64,000 bases of DNA from Acanthosepion lycidas (GCA_963932145.1 OZ010613.1:40896581-40960580); one strand, 5' to 3'. Numbered from the stretch's first letter, positions 42,947-52,299 are shown. Translations and numbers: made by a program. Notes: generated by a model not told the origin, from the letters alone.

Positions 42947-43112
42947 GAAAATCATGGAGAGCCATGATCACTAACTGTGTAAATGGATACAATGTATAGC
43001 AGATGACGCACGACATGAATTTTTTGTGTGTCATCTTCTATACGTTGTATCTATACATTGTGAGAATTTACAACGTTAGTGATCATGGCTCTCCATAACT
43101 TCCTATTTCTGA
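42947..43112. repeat. Fold-back repeat with about 75-bp arms
   Basis: Left arm 'ATCATGGAGAGCCATGATCACTAAC' and later 'ACAATGTATAG' and 'AGATGACGCAC'; the right arm inverts these ('GTGTGTCATCT', 'CTATACATTGTG', 'GTTAGTGATCATGGCTCTCCAT'). The terminal word is itself a palindrome-like 'CATGGAGAGCCATG'. It shares this word with repeat S. Confidence 0.78.
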
Positions 43113-43213
43113 GTCGACCGCCGTTTTGTATACATTCGTCTGTTGTGGCGTGCTTTTCTTTTCCAATTTTATTGTATTATGTCTTTTTTCACAACATCGA
43201 TTTCTACTGGAAA

Positions 43214-43815
43214 AATAGTTTCGGCTGACGAACATTTCAGGTTACGAACGGCCTTCAAGAACGAATTAAATTCGTGAACCGATGTTCCAATTTAATTTTA
43301 ATAATTATACTGAGGGTTTCGGCTCTCGTTTTTGAAACATGAGAACTCTTATGTAGCGAAGGAATCATATTTTTTTAAAAAATAATTATAATTTAAGCTC
43401 TACTACTGTATGGAGCACTGTTTTTTTTTTTTTTAAAAGTAAAAACATAAATACTAAAGAACACCGGATTATTTACCTAACGTGTTCTTTCCTATTTTTC
43501 CGCACATATATATATATATATATATATATGAACACGTAATTTTCAGAAATAAGTTATTCCAAAAAAAATTTCGATTGAAGGTGGAAGAGAGCTTACTTTA
43601 ATTCAATTTAATTCAAATAATTATATTGAAGTTTTCGGCTCTTGTTTTGAAACATGAGAACTCTTATGTAGCGTGTTGGAATCATATTTTTAAATTAATA
43701 ATTATATTTATGCTCTACTTTTGTATCGAGCACTATTTTTTAAAGATAATAACAAAATACTAAAGAACTTTGGATTATTTACCTAACCAGTTCTTTCCTA
43801 TTTTCTATATATTTT

Positions 43816-43865
<50 letters not shown>
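43214..43865 (+). repeat. About 330-bp direct duplication, each copy ending in (TA)n
   Basis: 'GAAACATGAGAACTCTTATGTAGCG', 'GAATCATATTTTT', 'AGCTCTACT..TGTAT.GAGCACT', 'ACTAAAGAAC' and 'GGATTATTTACCTAAC' occur in both copies (from 43305 and 43635), each followed by 'CACATATATATA'. Confidence 0.82.
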
Positions 43866-43866
<1 letters not shown>

Positions 43867-43906
43867 GCACACACACACACACACACATATATATATAAAC
43901 ACACAT

Positions 43907-43939
<33 letters not shown>

Positions 43940-43945
43940 AGAATA
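43866..43945. repeat. CA/TA compound microsatellite
   Basis: Alternating CA and TA blocks. Confidence 0.95.
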
Positions 43946-44114
43946 ATAACATTTCTGAAATTTACCTATTTACATTCGGGAAAATGACGAATGTAAACAT
44001 TTCCGTTCACGCAAAGCAATAAGAAAACGACAACACGATTCAAAAGTAGCATTTATTTATTCTTGGATTGCACAAGAGAAAGAGAGACCACAAAAAAAAT
44101 TTAGTACTGCATCA

Positions 44115-44570
44115 TTCATCGCTTTTTACGCTTACATTGTAAATTATTTCCACGAATAAGCCCTCAAAAATAGTTTCCCATCACGGTTTTGTTTTGCAAT
44201 CCTTGGTATAGCGCGTCCAGTATATCCTGGGAGAAGCGCTTGCCTTACTCTTCTGTGTACACCCACATGTATTCCTTGAATTTATCATGATGAATGACAA
44301 GGATATGGACTTTGAGGGACATCCTGTCGCCCATTTTGCGTTAGACCTTCACCAAGGTCTCAACATGCTCCACATAGTTTTCGGCCTTGGGATTCCTCAG
44401 GAAGCTTCGAACTACTGCCACAAAGCTATTCTACACTGCTTTCTCCGTCCTAGTGAGCTACTTGGAAGATTCCTTACACTCTTTGATCTTTATTTTGACC
44501 TATTTTGCCAGAGACTGCTTAGGGGAGTAATCATGACAGTACGTGAAGAACGCTGACACTTTATCTAGAG
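44115..44570 (-). pseudogene. Remnant of a widespread invertebrate repeat-associated protein
   Basis: One minus-strand frame, with four stops, reads 'NSFVAVVRSFLRNPKAENYV', 'KMGDRMSLKVHIL', 'HDKFKEYMWVYTEE', 'GKRFSQDILDALYQG' and 'VMGNYF', 'GLIRG'. I recognise the pattern as a protein seen in many copies in arthropod and mollusc genomes (G-x-M-S-L-K-x-H, E-E-x-G-E-R-F-x-Q-D, M-x-D-Y-x-W-x-L). Its element class is unknown to me. The plus-strand frame at 44287-44556 is its shadow. Confidence 0.6.
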
Positions 44571-44740
44571 CTATGAAAATAGTTTCATAAGGCCCAATTT
44601 TAAGGGCAGTTGAGGAAACAGTACTTTCCGGGTGTACGCTGTGGCGACACCTGCCTGTGGTAGTGTGCCGCGGTGTCTCTGCTGTCCCAAAGACAAAGAT
44701 AACACAAAAATTTGGTAAAGCTGTCTTGGAGACCCACCAT
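44571..44740. other. Anonymous sequence
   Basis: No recognised feature. Confidence 0.4.
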
Positions 44741-44908
44741 TTGGCCGCAAACTACATGAAAACTGCCGTAGAACCATGAAAAAATCGATTATTTCCACTA
44801 TCGATGGGGGTTGGGAAATGTAAAGTCGATCTTGGGCTTCCCGCTAACTTGGAGCATGGGCATGTAAATTTTGGTGCAAATCCGTCGAAAATTGCGGCCG
44901 TGCATTAG

Positions 44909-44939
<31 letters not shown>

Positions 44940-44959
44940 CTGCCTTTTATAGATAGAGA
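44741..44959 (-). mobile_element. Helitron C, 5' part only
   Basis: The minus strand starts TCTCTATCTATAAAAGGCAG, then (TG)n, and matches Helitron A to the 'GCGGCCAA' word, where homology stops. The 3' hairpin and CTAG are missing. Confidence 0.8.
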
Positions 44960-45454
44960 TCTATTTGGAAATAATAAGTAACGACCAAAGACAACACAGT
45001 TAAAATATTGCTACACAGCGCAATCAATACAATACATTTATAGTGAGATGAGGTTGGCTTAGAACTGACTCTGGTCCTGTTGCTGGTTAGCAGTAAACCA
45101 GTGCTACTTGTTCACGTCTGGTAGAATCCTTCAGCTTTGGTCAGCAACTATTCTAGTGTTTGCAGCACAGAGAGTAAGGCGTGGCTATGAATACCGAGTG
45201 CCGGATAACCCACCCCTCATGAAGGAGGAAAGACTTCCTTTTGAACTTGGTTGTAGGATTCTTTCCATCATGTGGCGCCCATACACATTATCAGACATTT
45301 TAAAAGATCATGGAGACTTCATGATCTCGACTGCGATCAACACATGATGATGATGACAATATGTTTTGTGCCCACGTTTTGTTTTTCATTACTGTACGCC
45401 GCAGAAGCAAATGGCAACCTACTGCGGCAAAATCTTCAGTTTAGTTAGTTATGA
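44960..45454. other. Anonymous sequence
   Basis: A 79-codon frame at 45108-45347 has no recognised domain. Nothing else is seen. Confidence 0.4.
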
Positions 45455-45521
45455 ATCGAAAGAAGACATGATCGCCCAATCGTGTATCACGCATGACTAA
45501 TTAATACCTACTTTTTCACCC

Positions 45522-45570
<49 letters not shown>

Positions 45571-45970
45571 ACTCGACACTCCAGTCGAATTCGACGAATG
45601 AGGGTCAAGCAGATCAGTTCCTAGGAAACCGACAGCCCGACAACAGCACATGAGATTTGATTATAGTGGTGAAGGTTTCGTGCAGGACCATCCACACTTT
45701 TTGAAGGGCCGAATACAGAGACCTGGTGCACTACGTGCCACAAGGACCCCAAACGACCCTCCGCAGGTTTTGAATTTAGAGTTGTCCTTCTAGACCAGTT
45801 GCCATCCAAGGCTATAGAACCCAGTCTGTCCTGTTATTTACCCATAGAAGAAGAGTACTCACACCTTTCCCAATGGTATTAGAACGTAAGTGAATGTAAT
45901 GGATTCGACTGGAACTCGAACTCGGCAGTCCGATTCCTCATTCCAAGCCGCTATACATTACTCCTCTATA
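45455..45970 (-). repeat. SINE family B (minus) with internal (TA)n
   Basis: Minus: 'GGAGTAATGTATAGCGGC' box A, 'GAGTTCGAGTTCCAGTCG' box B, 'CCATTGGGAAAGGTGTGAG', 'TATAGCCTTGGATGG'. A TA array (45525-45568) lies in the 3' part. Confidence 0.68.
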
Positions 45971-46189
45971 TTAGGTTTCATTTAAATGCACGCGGAGACT
46001 TACCAAACTCCATCCATACTCGTTTACAATTCAAATATAATAACCTCATCTGCATGTAAAAAAAAAAAACGCTAAAAAAGAAATGGTATCATTATTAATT
46101 AAAAAAAAAGAGAAATAGCCAACACTCATTAACATCAACTATGAAGACGGCCACAATGTGCTGACCGTGTTTGGAAAATAAAACATTTA

Positions 46190-46560
46190 CATTATTAGGA
46201 CTGTTATCCTCATCGTTACTGCCATATTCGCAATGTTTCGGCCATTATACGCTCCGGCCTACTTCATTGGAATTTCGAACCGAACCCTTTATTTTGTCCA
46301 CTTGGGGGGGGGGGGGTAGATTGTTCTAGTTCCACGTGCCATGCCTCTCCCGGATGTCTCAGTTATTTCCCTTTAACTGAACTCTCCACGTTTGCTACTG
46401 CTGTAGCCTGGTATTGAACTCATAATTTAGTCACTGGATTTAACCAACGTCTTTATCCAATAGGCCATGTATTGTGAATATGGAAATGAAAATGAATAAT
46501 GTAAATAATGTAAATAATATTAATACCTCATCTCAGAGATATAGACAGATATTACTATAA
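46190..46560 (-). repeat. 107-bp repeat family copy with hammerhead-like core
   Basis: Minus: 'GGCCGGAGCGTATAATGGCC' then GAAAC, as at 12618-12662, followed on the plus strand by 'CCTCATCTCAGAGATATAGAC'. A run of about ten G lies at 46304-46316. Confidence 0.55.
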
Positions 46561-46564
46561 CTCT

Positions 46565-46740
46565 ATATACATACGTAAAAATACATACATTCAGTTTAAA
46601 GTAAAAAATAAAATCATTCTTGATAATGGCTAAAAGAATAGCCGAAAGCGCTCGGACATACAGAAAATTTGATCAATTTCTACATAATTTATGCCTGGAA
46701 AAGAAAAATTATAAGAACACAAGAAAAACTAAATAAAAGC
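46565..46740 (+). repeat. Dispersed repeat with hammerhead-like core (copy 2)
   Basis: 'TTGATAATGGCTAAAAGAAT' then 'AGCCGAAAGCGCTCGGACATAC': a GGCT/AGCC stem between TTGATAAT and GAAAGCGC. Matches 15-165 inverted. Confidence 0.55.
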
Positions 46741-46799
46741 TTAACCGCAGTAACTGGTCAGTCGTTTTTAACGAAACTTCCATAAAAGAGGAACTGGTA

Positions 46800-46975
46800 C
46801 ACAAGTTTGGTACAGTTGGTAAGGTGTTTGCCCCCTATCGTAACTGTTCGGGTTTCAATTCTCGGTAGTGTATGCGCACTGCTGATAAGTCCCAAATATA
46901 GGACGAAACAGCCATGCAGTGCTTTCTGCATTCTGTTGAGGGTTCTTCTAGACTCGATGAATTAATTAATTATCT
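46800..46975 (+). repeat. SINE-G copy 1: tRNA-like head plus hammerhead fold
   Basis: Box A 'ACAGTTGGTAAGGTG', box B 'GGGTTTCAATTC', then a hammerhead module and a common tail 'TTTCTGCATT.TGTTGA' to 'TTCTTCTAGACTCGATGAATTA'. Copy 2 is at 47147-47312. Confidence 0.78.
46876..46922 (+). ncRNA. Hammerhead fold, decayed (SINE-G copy 1)
   Basis: Stem I GCACTG/CAGTGC is perfect, stem II GTCC/GGAC is perfect with the loop 'CAAATATA', and GAAA is intact. The core is CTGATAA (G8 changed to A) and the cleavage position is G, which is not allowed. Likely inactive. Confidence 0.68.
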
Positions 46976-47146
46976 CAAATCCTCCGGTTTCTAATGCTCT
47001 GGATGGAGCGGCTTGGAGATAGTAGTCGTGGCTCTCGGAGGCACAGTACTATGGGTAAAGGAAACTTGGATGAGTTCCACCACGGAATATGTGAACGAGC
47101 GGCGCAATATAGAGTTTAGTTCGCTACCTCTTCGTTACCGAGGCCT

Positions 47147-47312
47147 GTTAGTACAGTTGGTATGACGTTTGCTTGTCAATGTTCGGGTTTCAATTCTCGG
47201 TAGTGGATACGCACTGGTGATGAGTCCCAAATATAGGCCGTAACGGCCGTCCAGTGCTTTCTGCATTATGTTGACGTTTCTTCTAGACTCGATGAATTAC
47301 TTAATTATGATA
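47147..47312 (+). repeat. SINE-G copy 2
   Basis: 'TAGTACAGTTGGTATGACG' box A, 'CGGGTTTCAATTC' box B, hammerhead module, same tail as copy 1. Confidence 0.78.
47211..47257 (+). ncRNA. Hammerhead fold, decayed (SINE-G copy 2)
   Basis: Stem I GCACTG/CAGTGC, stem III ACG-GC-CGT and the TC cleavage site are intact. The core is GTGATGA (C3 lost), GAAA has become GTAA, and stem II is weakened to GTCC/GGCC. Its lesions differ from those of copy 1, so the family ancestor was plausibly active. Confidence 0.68.
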
Positions 47313-47336
47313 TATATATATATATATCTATATATG

Positions 47337-47452
47337 AAGACATTTTTTTATGTTTATACATTCTTTTTATAGATACAAATATTTAAGTAAATGATCTGTT
47401 TATGTTTTTATTTGTATCTATAAAAAGAATGTATAAACATAAAAAATGTCTT
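47337..47452. repeat. Fold-back repeat, 42-43 bp arms
   Basis: 'AAGACATTTTTTTATG', 'TTTATACATTC', 'TTTTTATAGATACAAA' on the left and the inverse on the right with a single T-run length difference; the loop is 31 bases. The right arm resembles the tail of the SINE at 11385-11605. Confidence 0.88.
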
Positions 47453-47473
47453 AAAATAATTGTCGGACTTCAT

Positions 47474-47510
<37 letters not shown>

Positions 47511-47513
47511 ATA
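47474..47513. repeat. (TA)n microsatellite
   Basis: TA with one TTTA interruption, left flank of copy 3 of the TA-flanked repeat. Confidence 0.93.
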
Positions 47514-47788
47514 GTGGTACTTGCTTGGAAAAACCTTAGGTATTTCGGCTCGTAGTAGAACAAACCAATATCCCAGGAAAAAAGAGGAACAAAAAAAAAG
47601 AAAGAAAATGAAATTGAAACGAAAATAAACGTCCAGAATTCAAGCTCGGAGTCCAAAGAAAAAAACCTCCAAAACGAGTAAACGAGTAAAAGTAACTAAG
47701 TACTCAATACACGAAGTAGAGCAAACCTAATATAAACCTAAAGTTGATCCGTTTAGGTGAAACCTAGGTAGGTTTACCTTGCTCTTTA

Positions 47789-47792
<4 letters not shown>
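47514..47792 (+). repeat. TA-flanked dispersed repeat, copy 3
   Basis: Starts 'GTGGTACTTGCTTGGAAAAACC', ends 'GTGAAACCTAGGTAGGTTTA' and 'CCTTGCTCTTTAGGTT'. (TA)n follows at once, as in copies 1 and 2. Confidence 0.65.

Positions 47793-47854
<62 letters not shown>
47793..47854. repeat. (TA)n microsatellite
   Basis: Array shared between the TA-flanked repeat and the Helitron D terminus. Confidence 0.97.
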
Positions 47855-47855
<1 letters not shown>

Positions 47856-47895
47856 TAGCTGTAGAGCCCGGCGTTGCCCGTGGATGTAACAGTAA
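47855..47895 (-). mobile_element. Helitron D, 3' end
   Basis: On the minus strand 'ACGGGCAACGCCGGGCTCTA' hairpin, then CAGCTAG followed by T. The sequence upstream (plus strand 47896-48220) differs from Helitrons A-C, so this is another family or a rearranged copy with no visible 5' end. Confidence 0.65.
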
Positions 47896-48225
47896 GAGAT
47901 AGATCAAGTATCGACCATCATAAAAACTGAAAAATAAAATTGACAAAGATTATTGTTTAAGGTTGACGGACACGTATGTCTTAATTATTTTTTTTTTTTA
48001 CGAATTGGTCAAACCAAAACTCAAACAAAAACGTTTTCAATCATTATGTTTCTACTGATTGAATAGAATTTTATTATAAAAAATTGTCTTGTAAATGGAA
48101 TTTTGAAAGCATTCTGAATGTAAAAATAAAGAAAAAAGTGTGCAAGACAATAAGAAACACTACCTGCCAAAAAAAAAGTGAAGTTTTGTTGAAATCGGTT
48201 GAAAAATGTAGAAAATCGTTTTCTC
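47896..48225. other. AT-rich sequence, possibly body of Helitron D
   Basis: No coding or RNA feature. It precedes the pyrimidine minisatellite. Confidence 0.4.
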
Positions 48226-50570
48226 TTTTCCGTCTCCCGCTTTACCTCATTCGTGGTATCTATTTGTGTCTCTCTCTTCTTCTCTCCCGCTGTTTCTTTT
48301 CCTTTACCTCTTTCTCTTTGGCTTATCATCGCTCTGAGTTATCTCCCTTTCTTTCTTTTTTGCTTTTCATTGCTCTGAGTTTTCTCACTCTTTCTGTTTT
48401 TCTTTTCATTGCTCTCAGTTCTCTCTCTCACATTCTCTTTTGCTTTTCATTGCTCTCAGTTCTCTCTCTCTCATTCTCTTTTGCTTTTCATTGCACTCAG
48501 TTCTCTCTCTCTCTTTCTCTTTTTCTTTTCATTGCTCTCAGTTCTCTCTCTTTCTCTTTTGCTTTTCATTGCTCTCAGTTCTCTCTCTCTTTCTCTTTTT
48601 CTGTTCTTTGCTCTCAGTTCTCTCTCTCTCTCTTTCTCTTTTTCTTTTCTTTGCTCTCAGTTCTCTCTCTCTTTCCTTTTTCTTCTCTTTGCTCTCAGTT
48701 CTCTCTCTCTCTTTCTCTTTATCTCTTTTTCTTTTCTTTGCTCTCAGTTCTCTCTTTCTCTTTTTCTTTTCATTGCTCTCAGTTCTCTCTCTCTCTTTCT
48801 CTTTTGCTTTTCATTGCTCTCAGTTCTCTCTCTCTTTCTCTTTTTCTGTTCTTTGCACTCAGTTCTCTCTCTGTCTCTGTCTTTCTCTTTTTCTTTTCTT
48901 TGCTCTCAGTTCTCTCTCTCTTTCACTTTTTCTTTTCTTTGCTCTCAGTTCTCTCTCTCTCTGTTTCTCTTTTTCTTTTCTTTGCTCTCAGTTCTCTCTC
49001 TTTTTCTTTTTATTGTTCTCAGTTCTCTCTCTCTCTCTCTTTCTCTTCTTCTTTTCATTGCTCTCAGTTCTCTCTCTCTTTCCCTTTTTCTTCTCTTTGC
49101 TCTCAGTTCTCTCTCTCTTTCTCTTTTGCTTTTCATTGCTCTCAGTTCTCTCTCTTTTTCTCTTTTTATTTTCTTTGCTCTCAGTTCTATCTCTCTTTCT
49201 CTTTTTCTTTTCATTGTTCTCAGTTCTCTCTCTCTCTCTTTCTCTTCTTCTTTTCATTGCTCTCAGTTCTCTCTCTCTTTCCCTTTTTCTTTTCTTTGCT
49301 CTCAGTTCTCTCTCTCTCTTTTTTCTTTTGCTTTTCACTGCTCTCAGTTTTCCCTCTCTCTCTTTCTCTTTTTCTTTTTTTTGCTGTCAGTTCTCTATCT
49401 CTTTTTCTTTTGCTTTTCATTGCTTTCAGTTCTCTCTCTCTCTTTCTCTTTTTCTTTTCATTGTTCTCAGTTCTCTCTCTCTCATTCTTTTTTGCTTTTC
49501 ATTGGTCTGAGTTCCCTCACTCTTTATCTTTTGCTTTTCATTGCACTCAGTTCTCTCTCTTTTTCTCTTTTTCTTTTCTTTGCTCTCAGTTCTATCTCTT
49601 TCTCTTTTGCTTTTCATTGCTTTCAGTTCTCTTTTTCTTTTTTCTGCTCTCAGTTCTCTCTCTCTTTCTCTTTTGCTTTTCTTTGCTCTCAGTTTTCTCT
49701 CTCTTTCTCTTTTGCTTTTCATTGCTTTCAGTTCTCTCTCTCTTTCTCTTTTTCTTTTCTTTGCTCTCAGTTCCCTCTCTCTTTCTCTTTTTCTTTTCAT
49801 TGTTCTCAGTTCTCTCTCTCTCTGTCTTTCTCTTTTTTTTATCTTTGCTCTCAGTTCTCTCTCTTTTGCTTTTCATTGCACTCAGTTCTCTCTCTCTCTC
49901 TTTCTCTTTTTCTTTTCATTACTCTCAGTGTTCTCTCTCTCTTTCTCTTTTGCTTTTCATTGCACTCCGTTCTCTCTCTCTCTTTCTCTTTTTCTTTTCA
50001 TTACTCTCAGTTCTCTCTCTCTCTTTCTCTTTTGCTTTTCATTCCTTTCAGTTCTCTCTCTCTTTCTCTTTTTCTTTTCTATGCTCTCAGTTCTCTCTCT
50101 CTCTTTCTCTTTTGCTTTTCTTTGCCCTCAGTTCTCTCTCTCTTTCTCTTTTTCTTTTCATTGTTCTCAGTTCTCTGTCTCTCTCTTTCTCTTTTTCTTT
50201 TCATTGTTCTCAGTTCTCTCTCTCTTTCTCTTTTCCTTTTCTTTGCTGTCAGTTCTCTCTCTCTCTTTCTCTTTTTCTTTTTTATTATCTCAGTTCTCTC
50301 TCTCTCTTTCTCTTTTGCTTTTCTTTGCTCTCAGTTCTCTCTCTCTTTCTCTTTTCTTTTCATTGTTCTCAGTTCTCTCTCTCTCTCTCTTTCTCTTTTC
50401 CTTTTCTTTGCTGTCAATTCTCCCTCTCTCTCTCTCTTTCTCTTTTGCTTTTCATTGCTCTCACTTCTCTGTCTTTCTCTTTCTCTTTTGCTTTTCATTG
50501 CTCTCAGTTCTCTCTCTCTCTCTTTCTCTCTCTCTCTTTCTCTCTCCCACTCTCTCTCTCTCTCCCCGCA
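48226..50570. repeat. Polypyrimidine minisatellite, roughly 45-50 units
   Basis: Units of about 40-60 bases: 'TTTTCATTGCTCTCAG' or 'TTTTCTTTGCTCTCAG', 'TTCTCTCTCTCT', then 'TTTCTCTTTTTC' or 'TTTCTCTTTTGC'. Four alternating variants (CATTG or CTTTG; TTTTTC or TTTTGC) are mixed. Nearly all bases on the plus strand are C or T apart from the CAG and TTG/TTGC words, so all three plus frames stay open for 400-900 codons. These are artefacts and not a gene. Confidence 0.95.
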
Positions 50571-50607
50571 CTTCGCTTCTTTCTATCTCTTTTCCTGTCT
50601 CCTACAG
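50571..50607 (+). promoter_or_regulatory. Candidate 3' splice site after the minisatellite
   Basis: A pyrimidine run ends 'CCTGTCTCCTACAG' followed by a change to purine-rich sequence. It fits an acceptor consensus, but no donor-bounded exon or homology confirms use. Confidence 0.25.
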
Positions 50608-50774
50608 TTTCAAGACAGTGCTTTTTAAGAGGAAGAAGAGGAGAGAATGTGAGAGGGGTGAAGCATCAGAAACTGCCAAGAATAATGGCCAAGTTCCACT
50701 CGGAAGTTGTTCCTATAAAATCCAACCAAGCGAAAGGAGATGGTGGGGGGATCACCGGTGACGTCATCACATGA
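50608..50774 (+). other. Possible exon-like segment
   Basis: After the candidate acceptor comes a stretch with two short open frames. One has an ATG at 50685 in good context (AATAATGGCC) and reads 29 codons, beginning 'MAKFHSEVVPIKSNQAKG', to TGA at 50772. A GT at 50757 (CCGGTGACG) could be a weak donor. I recognise no domain. Confidence 0.22.
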
Positions 50775-51425
50775 CATCATTACTGAATCTACATTCGACA
50801 GAGTCGCACGCGTGTCAGCCGTGACCTACCACATCTCTTACGCCAACTTTGGCAATGTCCCCGTCACGGGGACTTGGATGTCAAGTCTAGGGCAGGGGCT
50901 CTTTGCTTAGGGTAGAGCTGTGTAAAGCGACAAGCCTATAAAAGGTGCAGGGACAGAAAATAAAAATAAAATAAGGGTTGGGAAAGAAGAACAGGGTTGA
51001 TCTTAGTGGGGAGAGGGAGGCGATCGGAGGACTGAACCTAGAGGTAAAAGAATGGAAAAAAATAGTTGCTCTAAAAGTGTTATATGTAACGAGAAGGTCT
51101 CGTTAATGTTCGGCAGTTTCCGGCAATTATTGTGTCAAGTACTGCAATTGCGAAAGAAAGAATTTGAATGGCTTGACATGTTGTTGTCGGTTGTAGAATG
51201 GGGCGGGGTTGTAAACTAGGGAGTGGGGGAGAAGATAAGAGTGAGAGTGACACAGAGGGTGGGAGGAAAGCGAGTGAGGAAAAGCAGAAAAAGTGGAGGG
51301 AAGTAAAGAGCCTTGTTTTTGAGTGTCACAGCGATTATTGTGTCACATTTTAATTTCGTCATTGAACTCCCGAAAGAAAAGTCATCCATACGTTTATACA
51401 TACATCCAGAAGACGATGGATTTCA
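50775..51425. other. Anonymous, mixed-composition sequence
   Basis: GC-richer than average near 50790-50890 with 'GTCCCCGTCACGGGGAC', a short hairpin. No gene recognised. Confidence 0.4.
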
Positions 51426-51426
51426 G

Positions 51427-51482
<56 letters not shown>

Positions 51483-51512
51483 ATTGAACAGAAACAGATT
51501 TTTATAAACTGG

Positions 51513-51549
<37 letters not shown>
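51427..51549. repeat. (GATA)n microsatellite
   Basis: Two GATA blocks with a short spacer. It is the left flank of the LTR element. Confidence 0.97.
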
Positions 51550-51753
51550 TGTTGTGGATTCCACGTGAAAAATCGGTCTCCAATAAATGACAAGCGCAAG
51601 TATTTAAGCTAAGAAATTAAATGTATTTACACAAAATGCAAAAGGTAATGCTGTTAGTAAAATCCGGGAACGCCGGTTAGTATTATTCAAAAATCGCTAT
51701 ATACAGTCTCGAAGTAAACTTCCTTAGAGTCGGGCGTCCTTGTAACTGACTTC
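51550..51753 (-). repeat. 3' LTR of the small element, truncated
   Basis: Corresponds to the LTR end; homology to the other LTR stops at GACTTC. It has 23 extra bases near 51660-51690 ('CCGGGAACGCCGG' region). Confidence 0.62.
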
Positions 51754-51886
51754 ATGTCTTCTGAAGTAATCTCTAAAATTTTTGTCCTCATCTAGAGAAT
51801 ATTTGAAAATCTCTATGGTATTCCACACTGCGTTTTGCGAAAATGTTGCTTCTTTTTCAATATCTAATTGCTTGCTGCCCGTTATT

Positions 51887-52297
51887 TTATAATATTAGTT
51901 CCTGGAGCTCTGTTTGTCTCTCTTGATTTTCCTTTTGCGTTTGTAATATTTGCTTTTGCCATTTTTCTTGTAGCTGTAACTGTTGATCATTTTGGCATTT
52001 CTGCATTTGTAATTGTTGCTCATTTTGGTGCTTTATCAGTCCTACCAACATATTTTTTAAAATCTTCCATGATAACTCAATTTTATGTATTTTTACTCCT
52101 CGAAATTGTTTGTCGCTAATTTGTTGTTGAACGACGAGGGAAAGATTTTTCTTCTGTTGATTAGTTTTTCCCCGTGTGTTCGCCAAGTTGTTTGTTGTTA
52201 GGCGTACGAAAAGTTTTTCTTTCCGTGTGAGTTTCGAATCCTCTTTCGTCAAGTTGTTGTAGGTTATCCGCGTGAGTTTCGAATCCTCGTTCGCCAA
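51887..52297 (-). CDS. gag-like N-terminal coiled-coil fragment
   Basis: The minus-strand frame of 136 codons begins next to the primer site and contains a duplicated 'KEDSKLTR' segment, then a glutamine-rich coiled coil ('LIKHQNEQQLQMQKCQND', 'KWQKQILQTQKENQERQTEL'). Such Gln-rich coiled coils open the Gag of many Gypsy-class elements. No zinc knuckle, protease or polymerase follows. It has no ATG at the start (TTG), so its true start is unclear. Confidence 0.42.
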   Translation of the reverse strand: MANEDSKLTRITYNNLTKEDSKLTRKEKLFVRLTTNNLANTRGKTNQQKKNLSLVVQQQISDKQFRGVKIHKIELSWKILKNMLVGLIKHQNEQQLQMQKCQNDQQLQLQEKWQKQILQTQKENQERQTELQELIL

Positions 52298-52299
52298 GT
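52275..52299 (-). promoter_or_regulatory. Primer-binding site of the small LTR element
   Basis: Immediately after the LTR end the minus strand has TGGCGAACGAGGATTCGAA; its complement ends in TTCGAATCC...CGCCA, the T-loop, acceptor strand and CCA of a tRNA. The same block recurs, diverged, just downstream (52235-52262). This is strong support for the LTR interpretation. Confidence 0.72.

Noticed and set aside
44287..44556. 89-codon plus-strand frame
   Set aside because: It is the antisense shadow of the degenerate repeat protein on the minus strand.
46300..46320. G-quadruplex at the G run
   Set aside because: One uninterrupted G run is not a four-tract quadruplex motif; it may also be a sequencing artefact.
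48084..50774. Open frame of 896 codons (and parallel frames of 739 and 406 codons)
   Set aside because: All three plus frames are open across a T/C minisatellite where stop codons cannot form. The translation is a Ser/Leu/Phe repeat without domain content, and the three frames show the same repeats shifted.
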